A stretch of DNA of 64,000 nucleotides from Actinomadura opuntiae (lineage in GTDB: Bacteria > Actinomycetota > Actinomycetes > Streptosporangiales > Streptosporangiaceae), in NCBI RefSeq assembly GCF_030283205.1, contig NZ_JASNWF010000031.1:1-64000 (forward strand), in the 5' to 3' direction. Within the stretch, counting starts at the first letter, position 1, and every line of letters starts with the position of its first letter. Below are positions 25,798 through 34,693 of the stretch, in pieces. The notes beneath the pieces are model-generated. The model ran no database searches. It was not told where the DNA came from and worked only from the letters and a program-made list of their open reading frames with translations. The translations under genes and the position numbers were made by a program.

Positions 25798-27186
25798 TCA
25801 CGGGGAGCGGCGCATGTCCTCCTCGACCAGCTCGGCGGCCTTGCGGGCGGCGATGAGGACCGGGTCCCAGACGGGCGAGAACGGCGGCGCGTAGCCGAGG
25901 TCCAGGCCGGTCATCTCCTCGACCGTCATCCGGTTCCACAGCGCGATGGCCAGGCCGTCGATCCGCTTGGCGGCGTTCGCCTCGCCGACGATCTGCGCGC
26001 CGAGCAGCCGGCCCGACCGGCGCTCGACGACCAGCTTGGTCTTCATCGCGGTCGTGTCCGGCAGGTAGCCGGCGCGAGTGGTGGACTCGACCACGACGCC
26101 CAGCGTGTCGAACCCGGCGGCCGCCGCCTCCCGCTCGTTCAGCCCGGTCCGCGCGACCTCGGCGTGGCAGATCTTGGAGACGGCGGTGCCGGCCACGCCG
26201 GGGAAGGTGGCGTAGCCGCCGCCGATGTTGACGCCGGCGACGCGGCCCTGCTTGTTGGCGTGCGTGCCGAGCGCGATCGCGACCGGCAGGCCGGAGACGA
26301 GGTGGCGGTTCTCGACGCAGTCGCCCGCCGCCCACACCCGCTCGGTGCGGGTGCGCATCCGCCGGTCGGTGACGATCCCGCCGGTCGGGCCCGTCTCGAT
26401 GCCGGCGGCGCGGGCGAGATCGGTGCCGGGACGGACGCCGAGGCCGAGGACCACCAGGTCGGCGGGGATCGTGCGGCCCCCGGCCCGGACCGCCGTCACC
26501 CGCCCGTCCGAGCCGGTGTCGAAGCCCTCGACGCCGGCCCCGAGACGCAGGTCGACGCCGATGTCGCGGATCGCGTCCGCGACGAGTGCGCCCATGTCGG
26601 GGTCGAGCGTGCTCATCGGCTGCTCGGCGGCGTCCACGAGCGTCACGTCGAGGCCGCGCGTCACCATCGCCTCGGCCATCTCCAGTCCGATGTAGCCGCC
26701 GCCCACCACGACGACGCGGCGCGGCTTCTCCCGGTCCAGGACGCGGCGGATGGCGATCCCGTCGTCGAGCACCTGGACGCCGTGCACGCCCTCGGCGTCC
26801 GCGCCGGGCAGGTCGGGGCGGGCGGGCACCGCACCCGTCGCGATCATGAGCTGGTCGTAGGGCTCCCAGGTCTCGCCGCCGCCGTCCACCTCCCGGACGC
26901 GCACCCGCGCCCCGTCCAGGTCGATCTCCGTCGCCTCGGTGCACAGCCGCAGGTCGATGCCGCGCTCGCGGAACTCCTGCGGGGTGCGGGCGATCAGGTC
27001 GTCCGCGTCGTCGATCATGCCGCCGACGTAGTACGGGATGCCGCACGCCGAGTAGGACGCGAAATGCCCGCGCTCCAGGACGGTGACGTCCAGGTCGTCC
27101 GGCCCGCGCCGCCTGCGCGCCTGGGACGCGGCGCTCATCCCGGCCGCGTCTCCCCCGATGACGAGCAGCCGCTCGCGTCCTGCCAT
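25798..27186 (-). CDS. FAD-dependent NAD(P)H:disulfide oxidoreductase (CoA-disulfide reductase/Nox type)
   Basis: 462 aa, ATG with GGAGG at 5 nt. Two dinucleotide-binding folds: FAD site LVIGGDAAGMSAASQARR and NAD(P)H site VVVVGGGYIGLEMAEAM, with the FAD ribityl motif RVWAAGDCVE. A single redox Cys48 lies in SYSACGIPYY, as in CoA-disulfide reductases, NADH oxidases and NADH peroxidases. A dimerisation domain follows. The electron acceptor (CoA disulfide, oxygen, peroxide) cannot be told from sequence alone. It reads in the same direction as the amidohydrolase gene, 47 bp away. Confidence 0.9.
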   Translation of the reverse strand: MAGRERLLVIGGDAAGMSAASQARRRRGPDDLDVTVLERGHFASYSACGIPYYVGGMIDDADDLIARTPQEFRERGIDLRLCTEATEIDLDGARVRVREVDGGGETWEPYDQLMIATGAVPARPDLPGADAEGVHGVQVLDDGIAIRRVLDREKPRRVVVVGGGYIGLEMAEAMVTRGLDVTLVDAAEQPMSTLDPDMGALVADAIRDIGVDLRLGAGVEGFDTGSDGRVTAVRAGGRTIPADLVVLGLGVRPGTDLARAAGIETGPTGGIVTDRRMRTRTERVWAAGDCVENRHLVSGLPVAIALGTHANKQGRVAGVNIGGGYATFPGVAGTAVSKICHAEVARTGLNEREAAAAGFDTLGVVVESTTRAGYLPDTTAMKTKLVVERRSGRLLGAQIVGEANAAKRIDGLAIALWNRMTVEEMTGLDLGYAPPFSPVWDPVLIAARKAAELVEEDMRRSP

Positions 27187-27233
27187 GGGCACCTCCCGAA
27201 GATCGCCCCCGAGCGTACCGGCGGGGCGGCGGG

Positions 27234-28343
27234 TCAGATCCCGTAGACGCGGCGGGCGTTGCCGGACGCGACGAGCCCGGCGACGCGCTCGGCGTCGGCG
27301 GCCGTCCAGGCGCCGTCCTCGACGCCGCCCGCCAGCAGGCCCGCGAGCCCGCGCCGGAACAGCAGCGCGCCCAGGTGGTACAGCTCGGCCAGGCCGAACG
27401 CGTCGGAGGAGTACAGCACCTTCCCGAACGGCGCCAGCTCCAGCAGCTCGGCGATCAGCGCGGGCGCCCGATGCCCGAGGTTGTGGGTCGCGAGGCCGAC
27501 GTCCACGTACACGTTCGGCAGCACCTGCGCGAGGTAGCCGGCCTGCCGGTGGAACGGGTAGTTGTGCAGCAGCAGCGCGGGGACGCCCGCCCGGTCCATG
27601 GCCCGCAGCAGCTCGATGAGCAGCAGCGGGTCGCCGCGCCGCAGGTCGGCGTCGATGTCGCCGTACCCGACGTGGAACTGCACCGGAAGGCCGAGGTCGA
27701 CCGCGCACCAGATCAGGAAGCGGTGCAGGATCTCGTCGCAGACCCGCATCTCCTCCTGCCGCAGCAGGATCCCGGCAGCGCCCGTCACCTCGGCGTCCGA
27801 CGGCCGCACGCCCGACAGCTCCAGCCCGGCGCGGTAGGCGGCCACCGACTTGGCGCCCGCCACGCGGGGCGCGCAGGCGGCGAGGCGGGAGCGGACCTCG
27901 TCGGCGAAGTCGTGGGCGTCCACGCCGTCCGCCGCGACCCGCTCGGCGACCGTCTCCAGCCGGACGATCTCGTGCGCCCGCGCCCCGGCGAGCCGGCCGA
28001 GCGCGGGCGGGTCCAGCAGCGCGCCCGGGTTGTAGCCGGTGTCCACGCACAGGGCGTCCAGCCCGGCGGCCGCGAGGAACCGCCGGTTCACCTCGGCGGC
28101 GCCCAGCTCGGCGCGGCGCGCGAGGTAGGCGCCGGGCTCGGCGTGCGCGGCCAAGTCCAGGACGGGCGCGCACCAGCGCCGCAGCGCGAACCCGACCTGC
28201 GTGTCGAACATGCTCACCCCGGGCGGCCCGCCCGACCCGGCCTCGGTGAGCAGCGCCTCGAACTCCGCGCGGTCCAGGTCCCCGGTGTGGACGCCGTGGC
28301 AGTGGTGGTCGATCAGCGGCAGCGACTCCAGGTATTCGAGCAC
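27234..28343 (-). CDS. Amidohydrolase-2 family metal-dependent hydrolase (FluG N-terminal type)
   Basis: 369 aa. GTG start directly abuts a GGGAGG, an unusually close spacing, but no other start keeps the metal motif. Residues 12-16 (DHHCH) give the HxH metal ligands; QFHVGYGD holds the third His and YSSDAFGLAE the metal-bound Asp. This is the TIM-barrel amidohydrolase (PF04909). Its divergent neighbour is a glutamine-synthetase-like ligase; the same two domains are fused in fungal FluG and paired in bacteria, so a joint role in amide or gamma-glutamyl-compound turnover is likely. Substrate unknown. Confidence 0.88.
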   Translation of the reverse strand: MLEYLESLPLIDHHCHGVHTGDLDRAEFEALLTEAGSGGPPGVSMFDTQVGFALRRWCAPVLDLAAHAEPGAYLARRAELGAAEVNRRFLAAAGLDALCVDTGYNPGALLDPPALGRLAGARAHEIVRLETVAERVAADGVDAHDFADEVRSRLAACAPRVAGAKSVAAYRAGLELSGVRPSDAEVTGAAGILLRQEEMRVCDEILHRFLIWCAVDLGLPVQFHVGYGDIDADLRRGDPLLLIELLRAMDRAGVPALLLHNYPFHRQAGYLAQVLPNVYVDVGLATHNLGHRAPALIAELLELAPFGKVLYSSDAFGLAELYHLGALLFRRGLAGLLAGGVEDGAWTAADAERVAGLVASGNARRVYGI

Positions 28344-28468
28344 CCTCCCTACGTCCCCGGAAACGCGGCGGCGTCCCTGAAATCACGGAGCGTTCTTCCT
28401 ACGATGCCTGTGCGGGCGCTCCCCTGCCGGAGGCCCGCGTCCGCCGCCCTGCGACCGGGAGCCGAACC

Positions 28469-29881
28469 GTGGAACAGACCTTCGACAACGCCCTGGACGG
28501 GCCCGAGCGCGCCCGGCTGGGCGCGCGGGCGGCCGAGGCCGCCCGGCGGCTGGCCGGCGAGGAGGTCGCCGCCGTCGCGCTGACCTGGGTGGACGTCAGC
28601 GGCGTCACCCGCACCAAGACCGTCCCGGTGAGCCGGCTGGAGCACGCGGCGACCTGGGGCGTCGGGATGTCGCCGGTGTTCGACGTGTTCCTGCTGGACG
28701 ACTCGATCGTGTCCGGGCGGCACGCCGGCGGCCCGGTCGGCGACCTGCGGCTGCACCCGGACCTGGACCGGCTCGTCCCGCTGGCGGCGCTGCCGGGCTG
28801 GGCGCACGCGCCCGCGAACCGGTACGCGCAGGACGGCGCTGTCCACCCCCTCGACAGCCGGGCGCTGCTGCGCCGCGAGGCCGACCGGCTCGCCGCCGGC
28901 GGCTGGACGGTCAAGGCGGCGTTCGAGATCGAGTGGGCGGTGTCGAGCACCGCCGGGGAGTTCACGCCCGCCTGCCACGGCCCCGCGTACGGGATGACGC
29001 GCGTCAGCGAGCTGGCCGGCTACCTGCGGGCGCTGCTCACCGCGCTGGAGCGGACGGGCGTCTCGGTCGACCAGCTGCACCCCGAGTACGCCGCCGGGCA
29101 GTACGAGGTGTCGGTGGCGGCCGAGGACCCGGTCGGCGCGGCCGACACCGCCGTCCTGGTCCGCGAGACGATCCGGGCGGTGACGCTGGAGCACGGCATG
29201 CATGCCTCGTTCTCCCCCAAGGTGGTGGCGGGCTCGGTCGGCAACGGCGGGCACGTCCACCTGAGCCTGTGGCAGGAGGACACCGGGGACGGCCCGGCGA
29301 ACGCGATGGCCGGCGGCACCGGGCCCTGCGCGATGACGGACGCGGGGCAGGCGTTCGCGGCCGGGATCCTGGACCGGCTGCCCGCGCTGCTGGCGATCGG
29401 GGCGCCGTCGGTGGCCAGCTACCTGCGGCTCGTCCCGTCGCACTGGGCGGGCGCGTTCGCGTGCTGGGGGCTGGAGAACCGGGAGGCGGCGCTGCGGTTC
29501 GTCACCGGCGCGCACGGCGAGCAGGACCGCGCCTCGAACCTGGAGGTCAAGTGCTTCGACGGCGCCGCGAACCCCTACCTCGCGCTCGCGGCGCTGCTGG
29601 CGGCCGGACGGTCCGGGCTGGACGCCGGGCTGACGCTCCCGGACCCGGTCGAGGTCGACCCGGCCGGGATGACCGACGGCGAGCGCGCCGCGCGCGGGGT
29701 GCGGCCCCTGCCGTCCACGCTCGCGGACGCGGTGGCGGTGTTCGAGCAGGACGCCGTGCTGCGGGACGCGCTGGGCGAGGCGGTGACCGACACGGTCGCG
29801 GCCGTCCGGCGCGGGGAGGTCGCGCTGTTCGACGGCGCGACCCCGCAGGAGATCGCCGCCGCGACCCGCTGGCGGCACTAG
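28469..29881 (+). CDS. Glutamine-synthetase-family ligase (GlnA-like/FluG C-terminal type)
   Basis: 470 aa. GTG with GGGAG at 7 nt; a TACGAT -10-like hexamer lies at 28400-28405. GS catalytic-domain signatures: AAFEIEWAV (metal Glu), HPEYAAGQYEVS, NGGHVHLSLW (metal His) and RASNLEVKCFDGAANPYLALAALLAAG near the end. GS-like ligases join glutamate to amines such as polyamines or ethanolamine instead of ammonia; the divergent amidohydrolase supports such a role rather than primary nitrogen assimilation. The N-terminal beta-grasp portion begins with ALTWVDVSGVTRTKTVPV. Confidence 0.9.
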   Translation: MEQTFDNALDGPERARLGARAAEAARRLAGEEVAAVALTWVDVSGVTRTKTVPVSRLEHAATWGVGMSPVFDVFLLDDSIVSGRHAGGPVGDLRLHPDLDRLVPLAALPGWAHAPANRYAQDGAVHPLDSRALLRREADRLAAGGWTVKAAFEIEWAVSSTAGEFTPACHGPAYGMTRVSELAGYLRALLTALERTGVSVDQLHPEYAAGQYEVSVAAEDPVGAADTAVLVRETIRAVTLEHGMHASFSPKVVAGSVGNGGHVHLSLWQEDTGDGPANAMAGGTGPCAMTDAGQAFAAGILDRLPALLAIGAPSVASYLRLVPSHWAGAFACWGLENREAALRFVTGAHGEQDRASNLEVKCFDGAANPYLALAALLAAGRSGLDAGLTLPDPVEVDPAGMTDGERAARGVRPLPSTLADAVAVFEQDAVLRDALGEAVTDTVAAVRRGEVALFDGATPQEIAAATRWRH

Positions 29882-29983
29882 CGGCCGGGCGCGGGGCCGG
29901 GCGCGGCGTGTCCTCGGGGAAGCATGTAAGGATTGAATTGTTGATGCCATTTACAGGGTGGCATCGGAGCGGGAGCCGGGGCA

Positions 29984-30517
29984 ATGCGGATCACCGGGTA
30001 CAAGAGCCACGGAGTGGCGGCGGCCGTCGCGCTGGTCAACGCCGTGACCAGCGCCGACGGCGACGACTCCGCGGAGGCGCTGCGGGGGCTGCTGCGCGAG
30101 AACGGGTTCTTCTGGCACGAGTTCGAACCGGCCGACGCCGGGGAGTTCCGCCGCTGGGGGCGGACGCTGCGCCGGTTCTTCGACGCCGCCGACCTCGACG
30201 AGGCGATGCGGCTGCTGAACGGGCTCATGCTGGAGCTGCCGCTGCATCCGCACCTCGCCGAGCACGACCCGCACGGCGTGCACATGCACTACGCGCCGCC
30301 CTCGTCCCGGCTGCCGGACCGGTTCCGCGCGACGACGCTGATGCACCTCGCGGAGCTCGTCGTCGAGCACGGGATCGACCGGACGGGCGTCTGCGACGCC
30401 GAGGGATGCGACCGGGTGTACGCCGACACCTCGCGGGCGGGGCGGCGCCGGTTCTGCTCGGAGGCGTGCGCGAACCGGACGAACGTCGCCGCCTTCCGCG
30501 CCCGCCGGCGAGGCTGA
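29984..30517 (+). CDS. CGNR zinc-finger protein with ABATE-like N-terminus
   Basis: 177 aa. The C-terminal zinc finger has four cysteines in CDAEGCDRVYADTSRAG and RRRFCSEACANR; CANR replaces the family's CGNR. The N-terminal ~120 residues fit the ABATE domain, proposed to sense stress in DNA-binding regulators. ATG at MRITGYKSHG; the 102-bp upstream gap has TGTAA and TTACA as separated inverted halves around an AT-richer patch that may hold the promoter. It could regulate the adjacent ligase or itself; this is inference. Confidence 0.85.
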   Translation: MRITGYKSHGVAAAVALVNAVTSADGDDSAEALRGLLRENGFFWHEFEPADAGEFRRWGRTLRRFFDAADLDEAMRLLNGLMLELPLHPHLAEHDPHGVHMHYAPPSSRLPDRFRATTLMHLAELVVEHGIDRTGVCDAEGCDRVYADTSRAGRRRFCSEACANRTNVAAFRARRRG

Positions 30518-30529
30518 GCACCGCCCGCC

Positions 30530-30547
30530 GGCGCGGCTGACCGCGCC
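30530..30547 (+). terminator. Terminator after the CGNR gene
   Basis: GGCGCGG-CTGA-CCGCGCC, a perfect 7-bp stem with tetraloop, 12 bp after the stop codon, with a short TTTT at 30569-30572 further on. Confidence 0.55.
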
Positions 30548-30676
30548 GCCCGGCCGGATTTTGCCGGGAGTTCACCGTGCGGCGGGAAGGAAGCGGATCG
30601 GCCTCCCCTTGAGTATCGGGCGCCCGAAAGGGCATGCCGACCTCGTACCGCCGACTCCGACCCGACCACTGCACCG

Positions 30677-32002
30677 ATGCCTCAAGCGTTCTTCCGCCGT
30701 CCCGGCTTCCTCGACCGACAGGGCCGCGCCGTCCGCTCGCCGATCCAGGTGGCGACGGAGGCCCCCTCGTCGGTGTACCGGATCGCCCGGTTGACGATCA
30801 CCGCCGTCGCCGCGTTCCTGATCGCCCGGTACGTGCTGCCGAGCACCGGCCAGCCGCCGCTGCTCGCGCCGCTGACCGCGCTGCTGGTCGTCCAGCACTC
30901 CGTCTACGAGACGATCAGGCACAGCCTGCTGCGGGTGGGCGCGGTCGCCTCCGGGGTGATGATCGCGGTCCTGTTCGCCCACGGGGTGGGGTTCTCCTGG
31001 TGGAGCCTCGGCCTGTCGATCCTCGCGGCGCTGGTCATCGGGCAGGTGCTGCGGCTCGGCGACCAGATGCTGGAGGTGCCGATCAGCGCGATGCTGATCT
31101 TCGCGCTGGGCGCGTCCAACTGGTCCGGCGCGACCGACCGGATCCTGGAGACGCTGGTCGGCGCCGCCACCGGGCTGGTCGCCACGTTCCTGGTGCCGTC
31201 GGTGCGGGTGCGTCCCGCGGAGGAGGCCGTCCAGGACGTCGCCGAGCAGCTCCGGGAGCTGATCCAGAGGATCGCCGACGGGCTGCAGGGCGACCGCACC
31301 GAGGGGGAGGCGGCCCGCTGGCAGGAGGAGGCGGAGCGGTTCGCCCGCGACATCGGCCGCACCGACCAGGACCTGCGGGACGCGGAGGAGAGCGTCCGGC
31401 TCAACCCCCGCACCCGGGCGCGGCGGCTCGTCGACGCGGGCGTGGCGCTGCGCAACGCCGTCGAGACGATGGAGCACTTCACGCTGTCGCTGCGCGGGCT
31501 GACCCGGTCGCTGGCCGACGACGAGCGGCTCGGCCCGCGCGGCCGGCTGCTGACCGATCCGACGCTGCGCCGCCAGCTCGGCGACGCGCTGGCGGGGATC
31601 GCCGCGAGCGTCGCCGCCTACGGCCGGCTGGCCCGCTCGGACCTGGCCACGGACGCCCGCCCGTACCTCGCGGAGAACGAGCTGGAGGTGCGGGTGGACA
31701 TCGCCCGCGAGCGGCGCGCCCGGCTCACCCGCAGCCTGCACGAGCGGGCCGCGGCCGGCGACCTGTGGCCGCTGTACGGCGAGGTGTCCATGGACATCGA
31801 CCGGCTGATCGAGAACCTGCGGGTCGAGCACCGGGCCCGCGCCCGCGAGCACTGGCGGCGGCACCGCGGCGCGACCCGGCACCTGCCGGAGCGGCCGGTC
31901 CGGGTCGTCCAGCAGGCGGGGCACCAGCTGCGCCGCGCCGCGGCGTCCGCCGCCGCGGCGGCCGAGCGCACCGCCCGCGACTCCGACGACTTCTACCGCT
32001 GA
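30677..32002 (+). CDS. FUSC/aromatic-acid-exporter-like membrane protein
   Basis: 441 aa. Residues ~30-175 contain about six membrane helices (for example LTITAVAAFLIARYVLP, APLTALLVVQHSVYETI, LVGAATGLVATFLVPSV); residues ~180-441 are a charged, helical cytoplasmic domain with coiled-coil potential. This half-size FUSC layout resembles putative small-molecule or aromatic-acid efflux pores. No Shine-Dalgarno precedes the ATG, so the start is less certain. It converges on the MFS exporter gene and their ends overlap by 10 bp. Confidence 0.82.
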   Translation: MPQAFFRRPGFLDRQGRAVRSPIQVATEAPSSVYRIARLTITAVAAFLIARYVLPSTGQPPLLAPLTALLVVQHSVYETIRHSLLRVGAVASGVMIAVLFAHGVGFSWWSLGLSILAALVIGQVLRLGDQMLEVPISAMLIFALGASNWSGATDRILETLVGAATGLVATFLVPSVRVRPAEEAVQDVAEQLRELIQRIADGLQGDRTEGEAARWQEEAERFARDIGRTDQDLRDAEESVRLNPRTRARRLVDAGVALRNAVETMEHFTLSLRGLTRSLADDERLGPRGRLLTDPTLRRQLGDALAGIAASVAAYGRLARSDLATDARPYLAENELEVRVDIARERRARLTRSLHERAAAGDLWPLYGEVSMDIDRLIENLRVEHRARAREHWRRHRGATRHLPERPVRVVQQAGHQLRRAAASAAAAAERTARDSDDFYR

Positions 32003-33405
32003 CCCCGCGCCCGGCGGCGCGTCGCGACCAGATCGCCGGAGTGCTCGGCGCGCTCGCCGCCCACCTCACCGCCCGGTGCCCGTGGGCGGAGCGCGAGCCA
32101 CAGGGCGGGAAGGGCGCCGAGGGCGGCGATGGCCGCCGCGGTGACCAGCATCGCGCCCAGGCCGTCCAGGCGGTACGGGATGCCGAGCACGGCGACGCCG
32201 GCGGCGATCCCCGCCTGCTTGGCGGTGTTGGTGATGCCGCCCGCGACGCCCGCGCGCTCGGGCGGCGCCGCGGCCAGCGCGACCTGGCTCGAGACGAGGT
32301 TGCTGATCCCGCCGAGCCCGCCCGCGACGAATCCGGGCACCATCAGCGGCCACGACCGGGCGGGGTAGGCGGCCAGCAGGAGCAGCGACGACACCGCGAT
32401 CAGCAGGGGGCCGAGGGCGACGAGGAGGGCCGGCGGGACCCGGTGCGAGACGCGGCCGAGCAGCAGCGGGGTCGCCAGGGCGGGCAGGCTGTAGGTGAGG
32501 AACCACGTCCCGGCCGTCGCCGGCGAGGTGCCCATCTCGCCCTGCACGTACAGCGAGAAGTAGCCGAGGGCGCCCGCGCCCGCCGCGTGGTAGGCGAACG
32601 CGGCCGCCGCGTTGGCCGCGTAGAGCCGGTTCCGCAGCAGCGACAGGTCGATCATCGGCTCGGGGACGCGGCGCACCGCGAGCACAGCTCCCCCGGCGAC
32701 GGCCGCCGCCAGGGGAACCAGCACGCCGGGGGCCGTCCAGCCGAGGCGCGGTCCCTCGATCAGCGCCCACATCAGGCCGCCGAGCCCCGTGGTGAGGCAC
32801 GCCGCAGCCAGCGGGTCGAACGGGCGGGGCCGGGGGTCGCGGGACTCGCGCACCGCCGGCACGGCGAGGGCGAGCGCCGCCAGCCCGACCGGCACGTTCA
32901 GCAGGAAGATCGCCCGCCAGCCGAACAGCCCGGTGAGGACGCCGCCGGCCAGCGGTCCGGTGGCGATCGCGGCGCCGGACGCGGCGGCGAACACCCCGAG
33001 CGCCCGGTTGCGCGCGCGTCCGGCCGGGTAGGCGGCGGCGAGCAGCGGCGTGGCCGTCCCGTACAGCACGGCCGCGGCGCAGCCCTGCACCGCGCGCAGC
33101 GCGTCCAGCGCCGCCGCGGACGGCGCGAGCGCGCAGGCCAGGGACGCGGCCGTGAACGCGGTGAGGCCGGTCAGGAACATCCGGCGGCGCCCCCAGCGGT
33201 CCGCCAGCGCCCCGGCGGGCAGCAGCAGGACGGCGAGCGCGATGGCGTAGGCGTCGACGGCCCACTGCACTCCGGTGAGCCCGGCGTCCAGCCGGCGCCG
33301 CATGTCGGGCAGCGCCACGTTGACGCCGACGAGGTCGAGGACGAGCAGGTAGCCGGCCGCCGAGGCCACGGCGGCGGTCCACGCCGGACGGTGCGCGACG
33401 CGCAT
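31993..33405 (-). CDS. MFS multidrug-type exporter (DHA2-like)
   Basis: 470 aa, ATG with AGGAGG. About 14 membrane segments, with LVGVNVALPDMRRRL in helix 1 and LADRWGRRRMFLTGL as the loop 2-3 motif A, and a GVLTGLFGWRAIFLLNVPVG motif C region. Family members export drugs by proton antiport. A divergent TetR gene with an operator in the 60-bp gap indicates classical repressor-controlled efflux. The ligand is unknown. Confidence 0.92.
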   Translation of the reverse strand: MRVAHRPAWTAAVASAAGYLLVLDLVGVNVALPDMRRRLDAGLTGVQWAVDAYAIALAVLLLPAGALADRWGRRRMFLTGLTAFTAASLACALAPSAAALDALRAVQGCAAAVLYGTATPLLAAAYPAGRARNRALGVFAAASGAAIATGPLAGGVLTGLFGWRAIFLLNVPVGLAALALAVPAVRESRDPRPRPFDPLAAACLTTGLGGLMWALIEGPRLGWTAPGVLVPLAAAVAGGAVLAVRRVPEPMIDLSLLRNRLYAANAAAAFAYHAAGAGALGYFSLYVQGEMGTSPATAGTWFLTYSLPALATPLLLGRVSHRVPPALLVALGPLLIAVSSLLLLAAYPARSWPLMVPGFVAGGLGGISNLVSSQVALAAAPPERAGVAGGITNTAKQAGIAAGVAVLGIPYRLDGLGAMLVTAAAIAALGALPALWLALRPRAPGGEVGGERAEHSGDLVATRRRARGQR

Positions 33406-33418
33406 GGCGCCTCCTTTG

Positions 33419-33444
33419 TATACAGCGTAGATATACGGCGTATA
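33419..33444. promoter_or_regulatory. TetR operator between MFS exporter and its regulator
   Basis: Near-perfect dyad TATACAGCGTA - 4 nt - TACGGCGTATA (9 of 11 positions symmetric) in an AT-rich island of the divergent gap. It overlaps the region where both promoters must lie; a TAGACT -10 follows at 33453-33458, leaving a leaderless TetR message. Confidence 0.7.
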
Positions 33445-33465
33445 TTAAGGGCTAGACTGCGATCC

Positions 33466-34038
33466 GTGAAGACCCCGGCGCAGCGCGGTCGCGGCACCCG
33501 CGGCCTCACCAGGGACGAGGTGCTCGACGCGACCGTCGACCTCGCCGAGGAGCGCGGCCTCGGCGCGGTGAGCATGCGCGCCGTCGCCGACCGGCTCGGC
33601 GTCACCCCGATGGCCCTGTACCGCTACGTCGGCGACAAGCAGGGGCTGCTGGACGGGCTAGTCGAGCGCCTGCTGCGCGACATGCCGGACGACGATCCCG
33701 CGCTCCCCTGGCGCGACCGGCTGCGCGCGTTCGGGGCCGGCATCCGCGCCGTCGCGCGCCGGCACCCCGACCTGTTCATGCTGCTGCTCACCCGGCCGAC
33801 CGTGACCGAGGAGGCGCGCCGCCCGCGCAACGCGATCCAGGCGATGCTGCGCGACGCCGGGGTCCCCGAGGAGGTCGTCCGGCCGCTCCAGCGGCTGCTC
33901 GACACGGTGGGCATGGGGTTGGCCGCCTCGGAGGCCAACGGCCGCTTCACCGGCGACCCCGAGGGCGTCGAAGAGGTGTACGACCTGGCGGAGGAGATCT
34001 TCGTCGCCGCGATCGAGCGGTACGCCGCGTCGTCCTGA
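33466..34038 (+). CDS. TetR/AcrR-family regulator of the MFS exporter
   Basis: 190 aa. GTG 7 nt after a TAGACT -10 hexamer, hence leaderless. N-terminal DNA-binding domain: LTRDEVLDATVDLAEERGLG and SMRAVADRLGVTPMALYRYVGDK. The C-terminal part resembles TetR_C domains of tetracycline-type repressors (RHPDLFMLLLTRP). The divergent arrangement and shared operator predict autorepression and repression of the exporter until a drug-like ligand binds. Confidence 0.9.
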   Translation: MKTPAQRGRGTRGLTRDEVLDATVDLAEERGLGAVSMRAVADRLGVTPMALYRYVGDKQGLLDGLVERLLRDMPDDDPALPWRDRLRAFGAGIRAVARRHPDLFMLLLTRPTVTEEARRPRNAIQAMLRDAGVPEEVVRPLQRLLDTVGMGLAASEANGRFTGDPEGVEEVYDLAEEIFVAAIERYAASS

Positions 34039-34066
34039 ACTTCCAGGAATAGGGCGACCGGTCTAC

Positions 34067-34096
34067 TTGTAATCGCTAGACCGGTCGGTCTAGAGT
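34067..34096 (+). promoter_or_regulatory. Promoter with embedded TetR operator
   Basis: -35 TTGTAA (34067-34072), 18-nt spacer, -10 TAGAGT (34091-34096). The palindrome CTAGACCG-GT-CGGTCTAG (34076-34093) fills the spacer and overlaps the -10, the geometry of direct autorepression. Transcription would begin at or next to the ATG at 34104. Confidence 0.75.
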
Positions 34097-34103
34097 GGCG
34101 GGC

Positions 34104-34682
34104 ATGGCACCCCAGGGCGAGACGAGGGAACGGGTCCTGCGGACGGCGGCGGAGCTGTTCCGGCGGCAGGGCTACCACGGCACCGGGCTGAACCAGGTAC
34201 TCGCGGAGAGCAGGGCCCCGAAGGGGTCGCTGTACTTCCACTTCCCGAACGGCAAGGAGCAGCTGGCGTCGGAGTCGGTGGCGCTGGCGGGGCGGGAGGT
34301 CGGCGACGCGCTCGCGCAGGCGGTGCTCGGCGCGCGCGACGCGCGGTCGGGCCTGGCCGCGGTGGGTGAGCACTTCGCCCGCGGCCTGCTGGAATCGGAC
34401 TTCACCGAGGGATGCCCGGTCGCGACCGTGGCGCTGGAGTCGGCCGCGCAGAGCGAACCGATCCGCTCGGCCTGCGACGGCGTCTACGGGGACTGGCGGC
34501 GCGGCATCGAGACGGCGTTGCGCGGCTGGGGCGTCCCCGAGGACCGCGTCCCGCCGCTCGCGGCGATGGTCCTGTCGTCCCTGCAGGGCGCCCTGCTGCT
34601 CGCCCGGGTCCAGAAGGACGTGACCGTGATCGGCACGGTCACGGCACAGCTCGGCGACCTGGTCGAACAGGCCGCCTCCTAA
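34104..34682 (+). CDS. TetR/AcrR-family regulator, operon with lactonase-like enzyme
   Basis: 192 aa. ATG 7 nt after the -10, no Shine-Dalgarno, so leaderless. Helix-turn-helix region: RERVLRTAAELFRRQGYHGTG and PKGSLYFHFPNGKEQLASE; the C-terminus is of the LmrA/YxaF type (TEGCPVATVALE). The operator in its own promoter predicts autorepression, and the MBL enzyme 11 bp downstream would be induced with it. Confidence 0.9.
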   Translation: MAPQGETRERVLRTAAELFRRQGYHGTGLNQVLAESRAPKGSLYFHFPNGKEQLASESVALAGREVGDALAQAVLGARDARSGLAAVGEHFARGLLESDFTEGCPVATVALESAAQSEPIRSACDGVYGDWRRGIETALRGWGVPEDRVPPLAAMVLSSLQGALLLARVQKDVTVIGTVTAQLGDLVEQAAS

Positions 34683-34693
34683 AGGAGACCCTT

